Shown piece after piece: positions 55,269 through 64,000 of a stretch of DNA of 64,000 nucleotides; the first letter of the stretch is position 1, and each line of letters opens with the position of its first letter. The DNA comes from Hyphomicrobiales bacterium. Lineage in GTDB: Bacteria > Pseudomonadota > Alphaproteobacteria > Rhizobiales > Rhizobiaceae. Position numbers and translations under genes: made by a program. Location: assembly GCA_002709005.1 (NCBI GenBank), contig PAPH01000017.1:1-64000 (forward strand), given 5' to 3'. The notes beneath the pieces were generated by a model. It had not been told where the DNA came from, did no database searches, and saw only the letters and a list, made by a program, of their open reading frames with translations.

Positions 55269-56654
55269 ATGACCCGTGCGATCCGATTGTCCCGACGATC
55301 CCTCTTGGGCGGTGCCCTTGCCGCCGGTCTGGCCATGCCCGCTCGCTCCGCCCAGGCTGCGGGCGGGCTGTTCACCGATGTGGGATTGCGCGGCGGGCAC
55401 GACGCGGATCTGGCCGGTCTGCTGCCCGACACCGCCGATGACCAGAGCCGGGACCTGCAGGAGGCGATCGACTCTTCGGCGAAGGCGGGCCGCATTCTCC
55501 GGCTGCCGGCCGGTGATTTCCATTTTTCCAACCTGACGCTCAGGGACGGAACGCGGATGGCGGGCGTGCCTGGCGCCACGCGGCTCGTCTATACCGGCCG
55601 CGGTCATGGGCTGCTGGCCGAAACCGGCAGTTCGGTGCGGCTCGAGGGGCTGACGGTCGACGGCGCCAACCAGCAGCTCGGCGAGCATGTACGCGGTCTC
55701 GTCCATCTGCGCTCCGTCGAACAGGTGTTTCTCGACGACGTCACGGTGACGGGCTCGGCCCGCGACGGGCTGGTGATCGAAGGCTGTGGCGGCCGGATCG
55801 AACGTTGCGACATCTCGGGCGCAGCGGATGCGGGGATTTTCGCCGTGGGAAGCCGGGAGCTGGCGATTAGCGGGAATTTCGTCCACGACTGTGGCAATGG
55901 CGGCATTCTGGTTCACCGCTGGACGCCCGGTCCGGACGGAACGATCGTCTCGGGCAACCGGGTGGCGCGGATTTCGGCGCGCTCGGGCGGCACCGGCCAG
56001 TTCGGCAACGGCATCAACCTGTTTCGCGCCGGCGACGTGACGGTGAGCGACAACCATGTGAGCGACTGCGCCTTCTCGGCGATCCGGGCCAATTCGGCGA
56101 GCAACGTGCAGATCGTGTCGAACAAGGCGCTCCGGTCGGGCGAGACGGCGCTCTATTCCGAATTCGCCTTCGAGGGCGCGCTGATCTCGGGCAATCTCGT
56201 CGATGGCGGCACGATGGGCATCTCGGTCGCCAATTTCGCTTCAGGTGGACGTCTCGCCGTCATTTCCGGCAACCTGATCCGCAATCTCTCGGCCGACGGA
56301 CCGTATGAACAGACCAATTCCGGCTTCGGCATCGGGATTGCGGTGGAGGCGGACGCCACCGTCTCCGGCAACACCATCGAGGGCGCCCCGAAGTGGGGCA
56401 TGATGGTGGGCTGGGGCCCCTATCTGCGCGATCTGGCGATCACCGGCAATGTGATCCGCGACGCCGGCCTCGGCATGGCCGTCACCGTGGTCGAGGGTGC
56501 GGGCAAGGCGCTGATCTCCGACAACGTGTTTTCCGACACGCCCGGCGGCGCGATCGTCGGCACCCGCTGGAACGAGGCGGTGACCGGCGACATGGCAAAG
56601 ACCGGTGCATCGGCCTGGCCGCATCTGACGGTGGAGCGGAATGCGGTGGGGTGA
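55269..56654 (+). CDS. TIGR03808 Tat-exported parallel-beta-helix protein
   Basis: 461 residues from ATG 55269. Tat signal SRRSLLGGALAAGLAMPARSAQA. The remainder is right-handed parallel beta-helix repeats (SGNFVHDCGNGGILVHRW, ISGNLVDGGTMGISVANFAS, VSGNTIEGAPKWGMMVGWGP), the hallmark of TIGR03808. Periplasmic. A carbohydrate-binding or lyase role is possible by fold, but unknown. Followed by repeats. Confidence 0.88.
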   Translation: MTRAIRLSRRSLLGGALAAGLAMPARSAQAAGGLFTDVGLRGGHDADLAGLLPDTADDQSRDLQEAIDSSAKAGRILRLPAGDFHFSNLTLRDGTRMAGVPGATRLVYTGRGHGLLAETGSSVRLEGLTVDGANQQLGEHVRGLVHLRSVEQVFLDDVTVTGSARDGLVIEGCGGRIERCDISGAADAGIFAVGSRELAISGNFVHDCGNGGILVHRWTPGPDGTIVSGNRVARISARSGGTGQFGNGINLFRAGDVTVSDNHVSDCAFSAIRANSASNVQIVSNKALRSGETALYSEFAFEGALISGNLVDGGTMGISVANFASGGRLAVISGNLIRNLSADGPYEQTNSGFGIGIAVEADATVSGNTIEGAPKWGMMVGWGPYLRDLAITGNVIRDAGLGMAVTVVEGAGKALISDNVFSDTPGGAIVGTRWNEAVTGDMAKTGASAWPHLTVERNAVG

Positions 56655-56976
56655 GTGAGTAGCGAATAGTGAGTGGCGAATAGCGAATGGGGCACTGCCA
56701 CTCTTTCCCCTTGCGGGGGAGATGTCGGTGCGAGCCGACAGAGGGGGGTGCCCCTCCGCCAGTTTGATGTTTGCCGCACTACCCCTCTTTCAACATCCGC
56801 TACAACTCTCTCTCAAAGCAGAGAGGGAAAAGAACAACCTCCCTCCCCCTTGAGGGGAGGCATCGAGGGTGGGGGTCGCGAGCGGCAGCGAACCAGGCAA
56901 ACATCGCCCCCACCCGCTCTGTCCCGGCTTTACCGGGCCAATCGCGTGCCTCCCCTCAAGGGGCAGGGCGGCGGCA
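56655..56976. repeat. Repeat-filled intergenic region (RIME-like copy and a second palindrome)
   Basis: 56699-56751 is a RIME-like unit (CTCTTTCCCCTTGCGGGGGAGATGTCGG...). 56839-56968 is a different element with inverted ends CCTTGAGGGGAGGCA and TGCCTCCCCTCAAGG around about 100 bp that include GGGTGGGGG/CCCCCACCC arms. A tandem of agtgagtagcgaatagtgagtggcgaatagcgaatg (56653-56690) is a small direct-repeat run. No gene. Confidence 0.75.
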
Positions 56977-57465
56977 TCAATAAAGCCGGCCGTCCTTCTT
57001 CGTGAAAACCCACTTGCCGTCGAGGCCGAGGGCGGCGGCGATGTCGTCGGCGGGATAGGAGACTTCGTCCCCGGCGGTGCGGTCGCCGATCTCGAGCAAC
57101 GTGACAGGCTTGTCCGAGCGGTTGACGAGCTGGTGGGCAACGCCTTCCGCGGGAAAGCCGGCGCACATGCCGGGCGAGAGGTCCACCTCGCCCTCATCGG
57201 TCACCAGCGTAGGGTGTCCGTCGATGATATAGACGAATTCATCCTGCTTCGAATGGCGGTGCAGAAGTGCGGATTCACCCCCCGGCACGAGCGTGGTGAG
57301 ATTGACGCCGAAGTTCTTGAGCCCGAACAGATCGCCCAGCGGACGCTTGGTGCGTCCCTCCATGCGGGACAAGAAAGGCTCGGGATAGCTGGAACGTTTC
57401 AGGCGCGGCGCGGCCTCCTCGGCGCGGATCGCGAGCGGGGCGATGGTGTCCATTTTGTCCGTCAT
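56977..57465 (-). CDS. Cupin domain protein
   Basis: 162 residues from ATG 57465 (AGGAAG upstream). Conserved cupin motifs: GESALLHRHSKQDEFVYIIDGHPTLV (metal His/His/Glu) and HQLVNRSDKPVTLLEIGDR. It would be a small metal-binding single cupin, cytoplasmic. The reaction is not evident; it resembles the widespread group with the LKNFGVNLTTLVPG lead-in. Confidence 0.85.
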   Translation of the reverse strand: MTDKMDTIAPLAIRAEEAAPRLKRSSYPEPFLSRMEGRTKRPLGDLFGLKNFGVNLTTLVPGGESALLHRHSKQDEFVYIIDGHPTLVTDEGEVDLSPGMCAGFPAEGVAHQLVNRSDKPVTLLEIGDRTAGDEVSYPADDIAAALGLDGKWVFTKKDGRLY

Positions 57466-57614
57466 CAGTGAACTTCCTGCTGCCGCCACAACAAAGTACT
57501 ACGCCCGGTTCGGGCAGGCGTGGCCCTATCAGGGATTCGATAGGATGGATGGCCGGCGCGCTCCAACGAATTCTTTTGAACGCAACATCAGCGAGGCCAA
57601 AGGCGCGGGCTCGT

Positions 57615-58619
57615 TCAGGCCAGTTCGCCGGCCGGGCGAAGGCTGCCGACCTGCATCCTGTTCCAGTTCGACAGCACCGGGCGGGCGGCTTCGGCGAGTT
57701 TGGCGGAGAGGTCGGCGTCGTCCTTGAGGAGTTTCGCCAGCACGGCGGCGATCATCACGCTTGCGGCGCGGTCTGCGCCGTCCTCGCATTTGAGCGCGAT
57801 GCCAAGGCCCAATTCGGGGATCGCACCGCAGAAGACGCCCTCGGCGCCGGTCTTGACGAAGATGCGGCCGGGCGCGAGTTCCATCAGCTTCGTGCAGGTG
57901 CGATCGGTGCCGGCGACGTAGAACGGCTCGGCCATGCAGGCCTCGATCAGCGTTTTCGCCGCTTTCGCGCGCTCCCCGCCGAGGCGGACGCCGGTCGCCA
58001 TGCGGGCAAAGCCCTGAGCGATATTTTGAAGCGGCACTGCATAAGTGGGGATTGAGCAGCCGTCATAACCACAGACATCGGTGCCGAGCGGGCTACCTGT
58101 CAGATCCTCCATCACATCCCGGATGCCCTGCTGGACGAAATGATCGTAACCCGTATAGCCGTGATGATCGACGCCGGCATGGCAGGACACACAAAGAAAG
58201 CCCGCATGCTTGCCCGAACAGTTGTTGAAGAGCTGGTTGGGAGCGTTGTGGTCCCTCACCTGCTCGATCATCACCTTCGGGAAGAAACTCCAGTGCGCGC
58301 CGCATTCGAAATCGATCTCGGTGAGGCCGGCGCGGCCCGCCATGGCTCCCGCGAGCGCGACATGTTCAGGCTCGCCAGAATGCGACGCGCAGGCCATCGC
58401 CAGTTCGCGGTTGCCGAAGCCATAGGCGGCGGCCGCTCCGTTTTCGACCAGCGGCAGCGCCTGCATGGCCTTGACCGCCGAGCGCGGATAAACCGGGCGC
58501 TCGATCTCGCCGAGCCCCATGACGAGACCGCCGTCACCATCGACCACGGCCACCATGCCGCGATGGGCGCTTTCGACGCGATCGCCGCGCATCACCTCGA
58601 CGAGAACGGGATTTTCCAT
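57615..58619 (-). CDS. Class 3 L-asparaginase (Rhizobium etli type)
   Basis: 334 residues from ATG 58619. Matches the R. etli-type asparaginase family, unrelated to the E. coli enzymes. Ser47-x-x-Lys50 (RSAVK), Ser79 (CASHSGE) and the later Lys in FVKTGAEGVF match its catalytic set; Cys135/Lys138 (NNCSGKHAG) and Cys189 (GYDGCS) match its zinc site. It hydrolyses L-asparagine to aspartate and ammonia. No signal peptide. The ORF track start is further upstream without a conserved sequence. Confidence 0.9.
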   Translation of the reverse strand: MENPVLVEVMRGDRVESAHRGMVAVVDGDGGLVMGLGEIERPVYPRSAVKAMQALPLVENGAAAAYGFGNRELAMACASHSGEPEHVALAGAMAGRAGLTEIDFECGAHWSFFPKVMIEQVRDHNAPNQLFNNCSGKHAGFLCVSCHAGVDHHGYTGYDHFVQQGIRDVMEDLTGSPLGTDVCGYDGCSIPTYAVPLQNIAQGFARMATGVRLGGERAKAAKTLIEACMAEPFYVAGTDRTCTKLMELAPGRIFVKTGAEGVFCGAIPELGLGIALKCEDGADRAASVMIAAVLAKLLKDDADLSAKLAEAARPVLSNWNRMQVGSLRPAGELA

Positions 58620-58753
58620 GATCGGCAGCTCCTGGTTTGACGGGGTTTCCATCGCAGAAAGGGGCGCGGGGGGCAAGAATTTCCCGGACCGTTGCATCCA
58701 CCCGTGCTGAGCACGGCGCATGATGAGGGCTTTCTCTTATCAGGAGCCTTGGC

Positions 58754-59587
58754 ATGCGGATCGACAATAACAGACTGATCGGGCCCGACGGCGCGGCAGT
58801 GCGTTTCGACCGGGCGGCGCACAGTGGCGGGGAGATCATCCCGCGCTTCGTCATCATCCATTACACCGCGGGCGGAAGTGCGGAGAGCACCGCGCGCTAT
58901 TTCGCCTCCGAAGCGGCGCGGGCTTCGGCGCATTTCGTCATCGGGCGCGACGGTGCGATCATCCAGCAGGTGGAAACGAATATCGCCGCCTGGCACGCGG
59001 GGCGGAGCAACTGGCGGGGGCTCAACGCGCTGAACGGCCATTCGGTTGGCATCGAACTCGCCAATTGGGGGCGGCTTGCGCGAGCGCCCGAGGGGTTTAC
59101 AAGCCACACCGGCACGCCGGTCGCTGCCTCGCGCGTGATGCTTGCCGCCCACCGTCACACACCGCAGACCGTCGAGCCCTGGGAACGCTTCGATGCCGCG
59201 CAGATCGCCGCAGCCGCGGAAGTGACGACCGCGCTGCTTGCGGCCTACGGGCTTGGCGAAGCGGCGATCCTCGGCCATGACGACATTGCGCCGGGGCGGA
59301 AGATCGATCCCGGCCCCGCCTTCGACATGCGGGCGTTTCGCGGACTGGTGGCCGGGCGTGGCGATATCGGCTCTTCTTCCGAGGACCTCCGGCTGGTGAC
59401 GGCGCCTTCCGGGCTCAACCTGCGCGTTGGGCCGAGCCTCAATTGCCCAGCAGTCGCGCTTCTCTCCGACGGTATGCTGGTGCGTGTGGTCACGCCGGGC
59501 GATCCATGGGTTTTCGTCGCCGCGCGGGAAAACGGCTATGATGGCCCGAGCGGCTATGCGCACATGGCGTGGCTGAGAGAGGTGTGA
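58754..59587 (+). CDS. N-acetylmuramoyl-L-alanine amidase with SH3 domain
   Basis: 277 residues. Amidase_2 domain with VIIHYTAGGSAESTARYF (zinc His) and GHDDIAPGRKIDPGPAF; the C-terminus has a bacterial SH3 domain (SGLNLRVGPSLNCPAVALL...). No signal peptide is apparent, so either cytoplasmic muropeptide recycling or a phage-like endolysin is possible. Start ATG has AGGAG upstream. Confidence 0.87.
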   Translation: MRIDNNRLIGPDGAAVRFDRAAHSGGEIIPRFVIIHYTAGGSAESTARYFASEAARASAHFVIGRDGAIIQQVETNIAAWHAGRSNWRGLNALNGHSVGIELANWGRLARAPEGFTSHTGTPVAASRVMLAAHRHTPQTVEPWERFDAAQIAAAAEVTTALLAAYGLGEAAILGHDDIAPGRKIDPGPAFDMRAFRGLVAGRGDIGSSSEDLRLVTAPSGLNLRVGPSLNCPAVALLSDGMLVRVVTPGDPWVFVAARENGYDGPSGYAHMAWLREV

Positions 59588-59736
59588 GAAGACGCGGCAG
59601 CCCCTCATTGTCCGGCCCCGATCGCCGCCGGCACCTTTACCATCTGGACAAAGCCATGCCGGCGGAGTCATGGTCGGCGCCCGCCGGCGAGAGGCCGTCC
59701 CGAAACCGAACCGTCCGTCCGGACCGGATTTTCTTC

Positions 59737-60627
59737 ATGCTGCAGACCATCCTGACCTCCATCCTCGGCCCGATGCTGTGGGGGACGTCCTATGTGAATT
59801 TCACCGAGCTTCTGCCGGTCGATCATCCCTTCTTCGTCGGGGCGATCAGGGCGCTCGCCGGCGGGCTGGTCCTGCTGGCGCTCAATCCGCGCATTCCCTC
59901 CCCGATCGTGATGGCGCGTTACGCTGTGCTCGGCTTCCTCAACATGGCCTTGTTCTTCGCGTTGCTGTTCGTCGCCGCCGGACGCATGCCGGGCGGGCTC
60001 GCCGCAACTCTGGGTGCCGTGCAGCCGCTCGTCGTCATCGCGCTGTCCTCGATCCTGATTCGGCGGCTGCCGCATCCGGTGCAGGTGCTGGCCGGTATTG
60101 CCGGTGTGGTCGGCGTCGCACTCCTGGTGCTTTCGCCCTCCGAACACAAGCCGGATCTGGTCGGCGTTCTCGCGGCGATCGGCGGTACCTGCTCGATGGC
60201 GGTGGGGACCGTGCTGATCGACCATTGGGGACGCGACGGCAAGCCGCTCGAGATGGCGACCTGGCAATTGATCCTCGGCGGCGTGATCCTGCTGCCCGTT
60301 GCCTGGATCAAGGAGGGCCTGCCGCCGGTGCCCGACGGTCCGGCGCTCGCCGGATATGCCTGGCTGGTTCTTCTCGGCACGGCATTTGCCTATTACGTCT
60401 GGAACCGCGGCATCACCCGGCTGGGGCCGAGCGGCGCCTATCTGGCGCTCGCCAGCCCCGTGGTCGCCACCCTTATCGGCACGATCTGGATGAACGAGAT
60501 CTTCAGCCTCTGGCAATGGCTCGGCATCGTTCTGGTGCTCGGCGCGATCGCCACCGGCGTCAGCGTGAAACGGCGCGCGCCGGTGGACCCGAACCCGGTG
60601 CCGACAGCGGCGGCGGAAAAGGCCTAG
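59737..60627 (+). CDS. EamA/DMT-family transporter
   Basis: 296 residues from ATG 59737 (MLQTILTSILGPMLWGTSYV). Ten membrane helices in two EamA repeats (e.g. GPMLWGTSYVNFTELLPVDHPFF and TAFAYYVWNRGITRLGPSGAYLAL). Probably exports amino acids or metabolites; substrate not predictable. No good ribosome binding site; ATG 59656 or the 59569 start could be used. It overlaps the convergent SDR gene by four bases. Confidence 0.85.
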   Translation: MLQTILTSILGPMLWGTSYVNFTELLPVDHPFFVGAIRALAGGLVLLALNPRIPSPIVMARYAVLGFLNMALFFALLFVAAGRMPGGLAATLGAVQPLVVIALSSILIRRLPHPVQVLAGIAGVVGVALLVLSPSEHKPDLVGVLAAIGGTCSMAVGTVLIDHWGRDGKPLEMATWQLILGGVILLPVAWIKEGLPPVPDGPALAGYAWLVLLGTAFAYYVWNRGITRLGPSGAYLALASPVVATLIGTIWMNEIFSLWQWLGIVLVLGAIATGVSVKRRAPVDPNPVPTAAAEKA

Positions 60628-61373
60628 GGGTCCGGCATGATCCCCGCCGGCGAAAATCCGCCATCGACGGCAAGCACGTGGCCGTTGATGTAGCTCGCCT
60701 CGTCGGAGAGAAGAAAGAGTATGGCATTCGTGACCTCGCCCACATTGCCGTAGCGGCGCATCGGGGTGCGGGCCGTCCAGATCTTGCGGTCTTCCGACGT
60801 GTGCAGCCTTTTAACCATCGGGCTGTCGACGGGACCGGGCGCGATCACGTTGACGCGGACGCCGTGGCCGCCCCATTCGGTGGCGAGCACCTGGCTCATC
60901 ATCGCCACCCCCGCTTTCGACGCACCATAGGCGACGCGGCCGGCATTGGCGCGCAGGCCGGAAACCGAGGACATGTTGACGATCGAGAGCCGGTCGCCCA
61001 TGTGCTCGAGCGCCGCCTGGCAGAGGATAAAGGAGCCGGTGAGATTGACGTCGAGGATCTGGCGAAAGGTCTCGACGGGGGTCTTTTCGGCCGGCATGTC
61101 GCGGGCTATGCCGGCGCAGTTTACGAGCCCGCTCAGCGGACCGAAGGCGGCGGCCGCCTCTGACAACCGCTCATCGACTTCATCCTCGTCGGTGACGTCA
61201 CAGGCAAAGGCTGCGATGTCCTCGCCCTCGAAACGGTCCTCCATGCGCGCGACCGCCGTCCGGTCGGCATCAAGAACGGTGACGGCCACGCCCTCGTCGA
61301 GAAGCGCGATTGCGGTGGCCTCGCCGATCCCCGACGCACCGCCGGTTATGACGACGTGGCCGGACAGCGTCAC
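60624..61373 (-). CDS. Short-chain dehydrogenase/reductase
   Basis: 249 residues from GTG 61373, overlapping the thiolase stop (GTGA). The long track ORF (638 aa) is an out-of-frame extension through the thiolase gene. Motifs: TGGASGIGEA, CAG (NCAGIA) and YGASK (149-153), PGPVDSPM. NAD(P)-dependent oxidoreductase; together with the thiolase it suggests fatty acid, sterol or aromatic side-chain metabolism. Substrate unknown. Confidence 0.88.
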   Translation of the reverse strand: MTLSGHVVITGGASGIGEATAIALLDEGVAVTVLDADRTAVARMEDRFEGEDIAAFACDVTDEDEVDERLSEAAAAFGPLSGLVNCAGIARDMPAEKTPVETFRQILDVNLTGSFILCQAALEHMGDRLSIVNMSSVSGLRANAGRVAYGASKAGVAMMSQVLATEWGGHGVRVNVIAPGPVDSPMVKRLHTSEDRKIWTARTPMRRYGNVGEVTNAILFLLSDEASYINGHVLAVDGGFSPAGIMPDP

Positions 61374-62536
61374 CGGATGCGTTCCAGGATGGAGACGTAA
61401 TTGGCGACCGCGGCGCCGCCCATGTTGAAGATGCCGGCAAGGGTCGCGCCCGGGACCTGGATGCCGCCGGCTTCGCCGGTCAGCTGCATGGCCGAGAGGG
61501 CGTGCATGGAAACCCCGGTCGCGCCGATCGGATGGCCCTTGGCCTTCAGTCCGCCCGAGGGATTGACCGGCAGCCGGCCGTCCTTCTCCGTCTCGCCGGA
61601 CATGGCGACATCCGCTCCCTGCCCCGGCTTCGCGAGCCCCATCGCCTCGTATTCGATCAGTTCGGCGATGGTGAAGCAGTCGTGCGTTTCCACCAGCGAG
61701 AGATCGTCGAGCGTCGTTCCGGAATTCGCGAAAGCCCGGTTCCAGCCCTCGGCGCAGCCCTCGAAGGCGAGGATGTCGCGCTTGGACATGGGCAAAAAGT
61801 CCTGCACGTGCTCGGCGGCGCGGAACAGGATCGCGCGTGGCGCGGTCATGGCGGTGGCCACATCGGCGAGCACCACGGCGGCCGCCCCGTCGGAGACGAG
61901 CGAACAATCTGTGCGCTTGAGGGGACCTGCGACGAAGGGGTTCTTCTCGCTTTCGGTGCGGCAGAAGTCGAAGCCGAAATCCTTGCGCATCTGGGCGTAG
62001 GGATTGTCGACGCCATTCCTGTGGTTCTTGGCGGCGATGGCGGCGAGCGCATCGGACTTGTCGCCGTAGCGCTGGAAGTAGCCGGCGGCGATCTTGCCGA
62101 AGACACCGGCGAAACCGGCGGGCGTGTCGCCGTCCTCGGGCAGATAGGAGGCCTTGAGAAGATTGGCGCCGATCTCGGGGCCCGGGGTCGTGGTCATCTG
62201 CTCGACGCCGACGACGAGCACGCGCCTGGCGGCACCTGCGCGGATCGACTTGATGCCCTGATGAACGGCAGCGGAGCCGGTGGCGCAGGCGTTTTCGACC
62301 CGGGTGGCGGGCTTGAAGCGGAAGGCGTCGTCGGCCTGGAGCACGAGGCTCGCGGTGAAATCCTGAGCCGAGAAGCCGGCGTTGAAATGGCCGAGATAGA
62401 TCTCGTCGATATCGCCCGCCTCGAGGCCCGCATGCTCCACCGCCTCGCGCGCGACGCGGGTGATCAGGCTTTCGACGGTTTCTTCCGGGTGCTTGCCGAA
62501 GGGGGTATGGGCCCAGCCGATGATGCAGGCGGTCAT
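61370..62536 (-). CDS. Thiolase (SCP2-type acetyl-CoA acetyltransferase)
   Basis: 388 residues. Nucleophile Cys84 in VENACATGSAA, ETHDCFTIAE, and the glycine-rich GLKAKGHPIGATGVSMH C-terminal motif. The SCP2/SCP-x-type thiolase fold without a fused lipid-transfer domain. It breaks or joins 3-ketoacyl-CoA. First gene of the pair with the SDR. Start ATG 62536 preceded by AGGAG. Confidence 0.9.
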   Translation of the reverse strand: MTACIIGWAHTPFGKHPEETVESLITRVAREAVEHAGLEAGDIDEIYLGHFNAGFSAQDFTASLVLQADDAFRFKPATRVENACATGSAAVHQGIKSIRAGAARRVLVVGVEQMTTTPGPEIGANLLKASYLPEDGDTPAGFAGVFGKIAAGYFQRYGDKSDALAAIAAKNHRNGVDNPYAQMRKDFGFDFCRTESEKNPFVAGPLKRTDCSLVSDGAAAVVLADVATAMTAPRAILFRAAEHVQDFLPMSKRDILAFEGCAEGWNRAFANSGTTLDDLSLVETHDCFTIAELIEYEAMGLAKPGQGADVAMSGETEKDGRLPVNPSGGLKAKGHPIGATGVSMHALSAMQLTGEAGGIQVPGATLAGIFNMGGAAVANYVSILERIR

Positions 62537-62621
62537 TCAAAACTCCTCCACAATTCGTCGGGGAGAATGATGCGCCAAATGAATGGCTTGTAAAGGGCGG
62601 GGACGAAGGAAAGCGCCGGGT

Positions 62622-63257
62622 TCAGGATGCGCCAAGAGCCTCGTTAAGGGCCGCGGTTTCATTTCTGCTGCCGGGATGGTCCGGCAGGCCGTAGAGCGAA
62701 AGCCGGACCTCGCTTCTGAACTCGAAGGGGTCGGTCAGCCTGGAGAGGATGTCGATGAATTCCGTGGGCTGTTCGCGGATGAAGCGCAGGTGAAGCATAT
62801 CGTCGGATTCCCCGACGATGACGCAGCCGATAAAATACTGGTAGTCGCCGAAATAGACGTAGAAATGCGACGGGATGTTTTTCATGCGGGTGGATGCGAG
62901 CGCGCCCCCTTCGGAGACGTTGTGCAGCCAGACCTGTCCCTTGCGGATGACCCGCACACCCTGCTGGGTGCACAGAAGCCCCACACAGAGACGACAGTCC
63001 CTGCGCGGCCAACGCCGCATATCCTCCGCCCGCGCTATGCGCGACAGATAGTTTTTCCGGCCAACAGATGTCGGGTCTCCGGGCACTGAGTATTCTCCAG
63101 AATGCTGTTTATCTGTCCATTTTCGCAGCCACCGAATTTGATATCGCCTGCGGCTAACTTTTCGCTTTAGGAATTGTTTAAAATACCAATCACCGCGAGC
63201 GAATTGCGCGGAATCTGATTCATGTCTCCGCGCTAATATATTGATATGAATTGTCAT
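62622..63257 (-). CDS. PilZ-domain protein
   Basis: 211 residues from ATG 63257 (AGGTGA at six to seven bases); ATG 63020 would give a shorter, PilZ-only protein with GGAGG too close. The PilZ domain starts RRWPRRDCRL and includes VWLHNVSEGGALASTRMKN, matching the RxxxR and (D/N)xSxxG cyclic-di-GMP-binding motifs. The upstream 80 residues are basic and lower in GC. A likely c-di-GMP effector; target unknown. Confidence 0.72.
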   Translation of the reverse strand: MTIHINILARRHESDSAQFARGDWYFKQFLKRKVSRRRYQIRWLRKWTDKQHSGEYSVPGDPTSVGRKNYLSRIARAEDMRRWPRRDCRLCVGLLCTQQGVRVIRKGQVWLHNVSEGGALASTRMKNIPSHFYVYFGDYQYFIGCVIVGESDDMLHLRFIREQPTEFIDILSRLTDPFEFRSEVRLSLYGLPDHPGSRNETAALNEALGAS

Positions 63258-63524
63258 TTTCTTCACCTGACGGCCTATCCGGCCTTCCGTCCCTCCTTCT
63301 GCCACTCGCCCTGCGGGGTGGGCGCACCTTTGAATAAAACCGGCAGCGCTTGCCGTATCCAAAACGGTTCGGATCTTCCTCACGGGAAGACCAAAGCGAG
63401 GTGTTCCGGACCCACCTGCCCGGACCTGCCGCGCCGGACCAGACGAGGGGGATCACCCAAATGTGATCCGGCGTTGGCGGCGTGTTGACTGTGAACTTGG
63501 TGCTTTTCCGATAATTAGACGGTC

Positions 63525-63854
63525 ATGATCGTCCGACGCATTCTTGTGTTCATTTTCCTGATGCTCGCCCTGATTTCGGCGGGCCCGCTCGGGGCTGCAC
63601 TTTCGGATCGCGATGCCGCCATGCCCCGCAGGCCGCATGGTTCCGTCCTCACGACGACGGCGAAGATCAACGTCACTCGGCTGTGCCAGCGGGCCCTGGC
63701 GGCCTCGACCGGCTGTATCATCGACAAAACGATCATCCGGACGGCGGTCATGCCGCGGTCCGCTCGCACCGACGACAAGCTGCAGGCCGCGGACAGCCGC
63801 ATTCCCTCCGGCGTGACATCCGCGCCGATGCTCCGCCCGCCGCGTCTGGCCTGA
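63525..63854 (+). CDS. Small exported hypothetical protein
   Basis: 109 residues with an N-terminal signal (VRRILVFIFLMLALISAGPLG) and a basic mature part with two Cys (RLCQRALAASTGC). No domain recognised. Ribosome binding site weak. It precedes a lipoprotein gene by 59 bp. Coding status moderate because a shadow ORF overlaps on the other strand. Confidence 0.4.
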   Translation: MIVRRILVFIFLMLALISAGPLGAALSDRDAAMPRRPHGSVLTTTAKINVTRLCQRALAASTGCIIDKTIIRTAVMPRSARTDDKLQAADSRIPSGVTSAPMLRPPRLA

Positions 63855-63913
63855 CTGAAGAAACCGGCGCCAACCTCACGCGCCACGGACATCTCAGACA
63901 TCAGGACAGTTCA

Positions 63914-64000
63914 ATGATTACCCGACGCATCTTCGTGGGGGCCGCAGCCTCCGCCATACTATCCGGCTGCACGACGGCCGGCACCGGTCGCCGCGGCCTG
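63914..64000 (+). CDS. Lipoprotein, probable L,D-transpeptidase (5' end only)
   Basis: ATG 63914 opens MITRRIFVGAAASAILSGC, a Tat/lipoprotein signal with lipobox LSGC, and the frame stays open to the edge. The signal resembles that of rhizobial YkuD lipoproteins such as the one at 49.3 kb, but only 29 residues are visible, so the enzyme identity is inference. Confidence 0.55.
   Translation, partial: MITRRIFVGAAASAILSGCTTAGTGRRGL

Noticed and set aside
60624-62540. Apparent 638-residue SDR fusion protein
   Set aside because: The first two thirds are an out-of-frame reading of the thiolase gene. The true SDR starts at GTG 61373.

Overview
The window is a high-GC chromosomal segment of an alphaproteobacterium. 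It most likely belongs to the order Hyphomicrobiales (Rhizobiales), and probably to the Rhizobiaceae. The evidence is a gene-transfer-agent-type head/tail cluster with a DUF6107 gene, a MucR/Ros regulator, a seven-gene Mrp/Pha antiporter operon, an FeS-type (PhrB-like) photolyase, a DivJ-like kinase, DUF2336/DUF1491/DUF5330/DUF6456 proteins, a TIGR03808 protein, a class 3 asparaginase, and many short palindromic repeats resembling the rhizobial RIME element. I cannot name the species. Homology calls rest on recognition from the supplied translations; no database search was run.

Left end (1-9.7 kb, all minus strand). This is a phage-type cluster in the order typical of a gene transfer agent (GTA): small-terminase-position gene, large terminase, Dabb-domain gene, portal, DUF6107, prohead protease, HK97 capsid, head-tail connector, head closure protein, DUF3168, major tail protein, two tail-chaperone genes, and a tape measure gene cut by the window edge. 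No integrase, repressor or lysis gene is visible. RIME-like repeats are scattered between the packaging genes, and intrinsic-terminator-like hairpins sit directly in front of the portal gene and the small-terminase-position gene.

9.9-24.3 kb. A small low-GC orphan ORF is followed by photolyase, YcgN, penicillin-binding protein 1A, a DUF1214/DUF1254 pair, DUF2336, DUF1491, a peptidoglycan-binding membrane protein overlapping a DivJ-like histidine kinase, DUF5330, SufE, a DUF6456 gene overlapping a stand-alone DnaA domain-IV protein, and mucR. 24.7-30.7 kb holds the mrpABCDEFG operon (minus strand), whose genes mostly overlap by a few bases.

31-37 kb. After msrB there is a three-gene cassette with the layout of dltABC: a DltA-like adenylation enzyme, a polytopic MBOAT-like membrane protein, and a carrier protein. 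It has no dltD, and an exact TTAA-N7-TTAAC (CtrA-type) box lies upstream. A 73-nt predicted three-way-junction RNA or DNA element separates it from an oligopeptidase B gene. This cassette is the best candidate here for an undescribed system.

37-54 kb. Two stand-alone TadG-like von Willebrand proteins flank a cytochrome c pair and superoxide dismutase. Next come a GST, a branched-chain aminotransferase, a COG0523 GTPase (ZigA-like) behind a Zur-box-like palindrome, a haloacid dehalogenase, otsB-otsA behind an EcfG-type promoter candidate, an L,D-transpeptidase, a HerA-like ATPase, lactate dehydrogenase, a DUF2267 protein and a CHASE4-GGDEF diguanylate cyclase. 55-64 kb holds a TIGR03808 protein, a cupin, asparaginase, an amidase, an EamA transporter, an SDR/thiolase pair, a PilZ protein and two exported proteins, the last cut by the edge.
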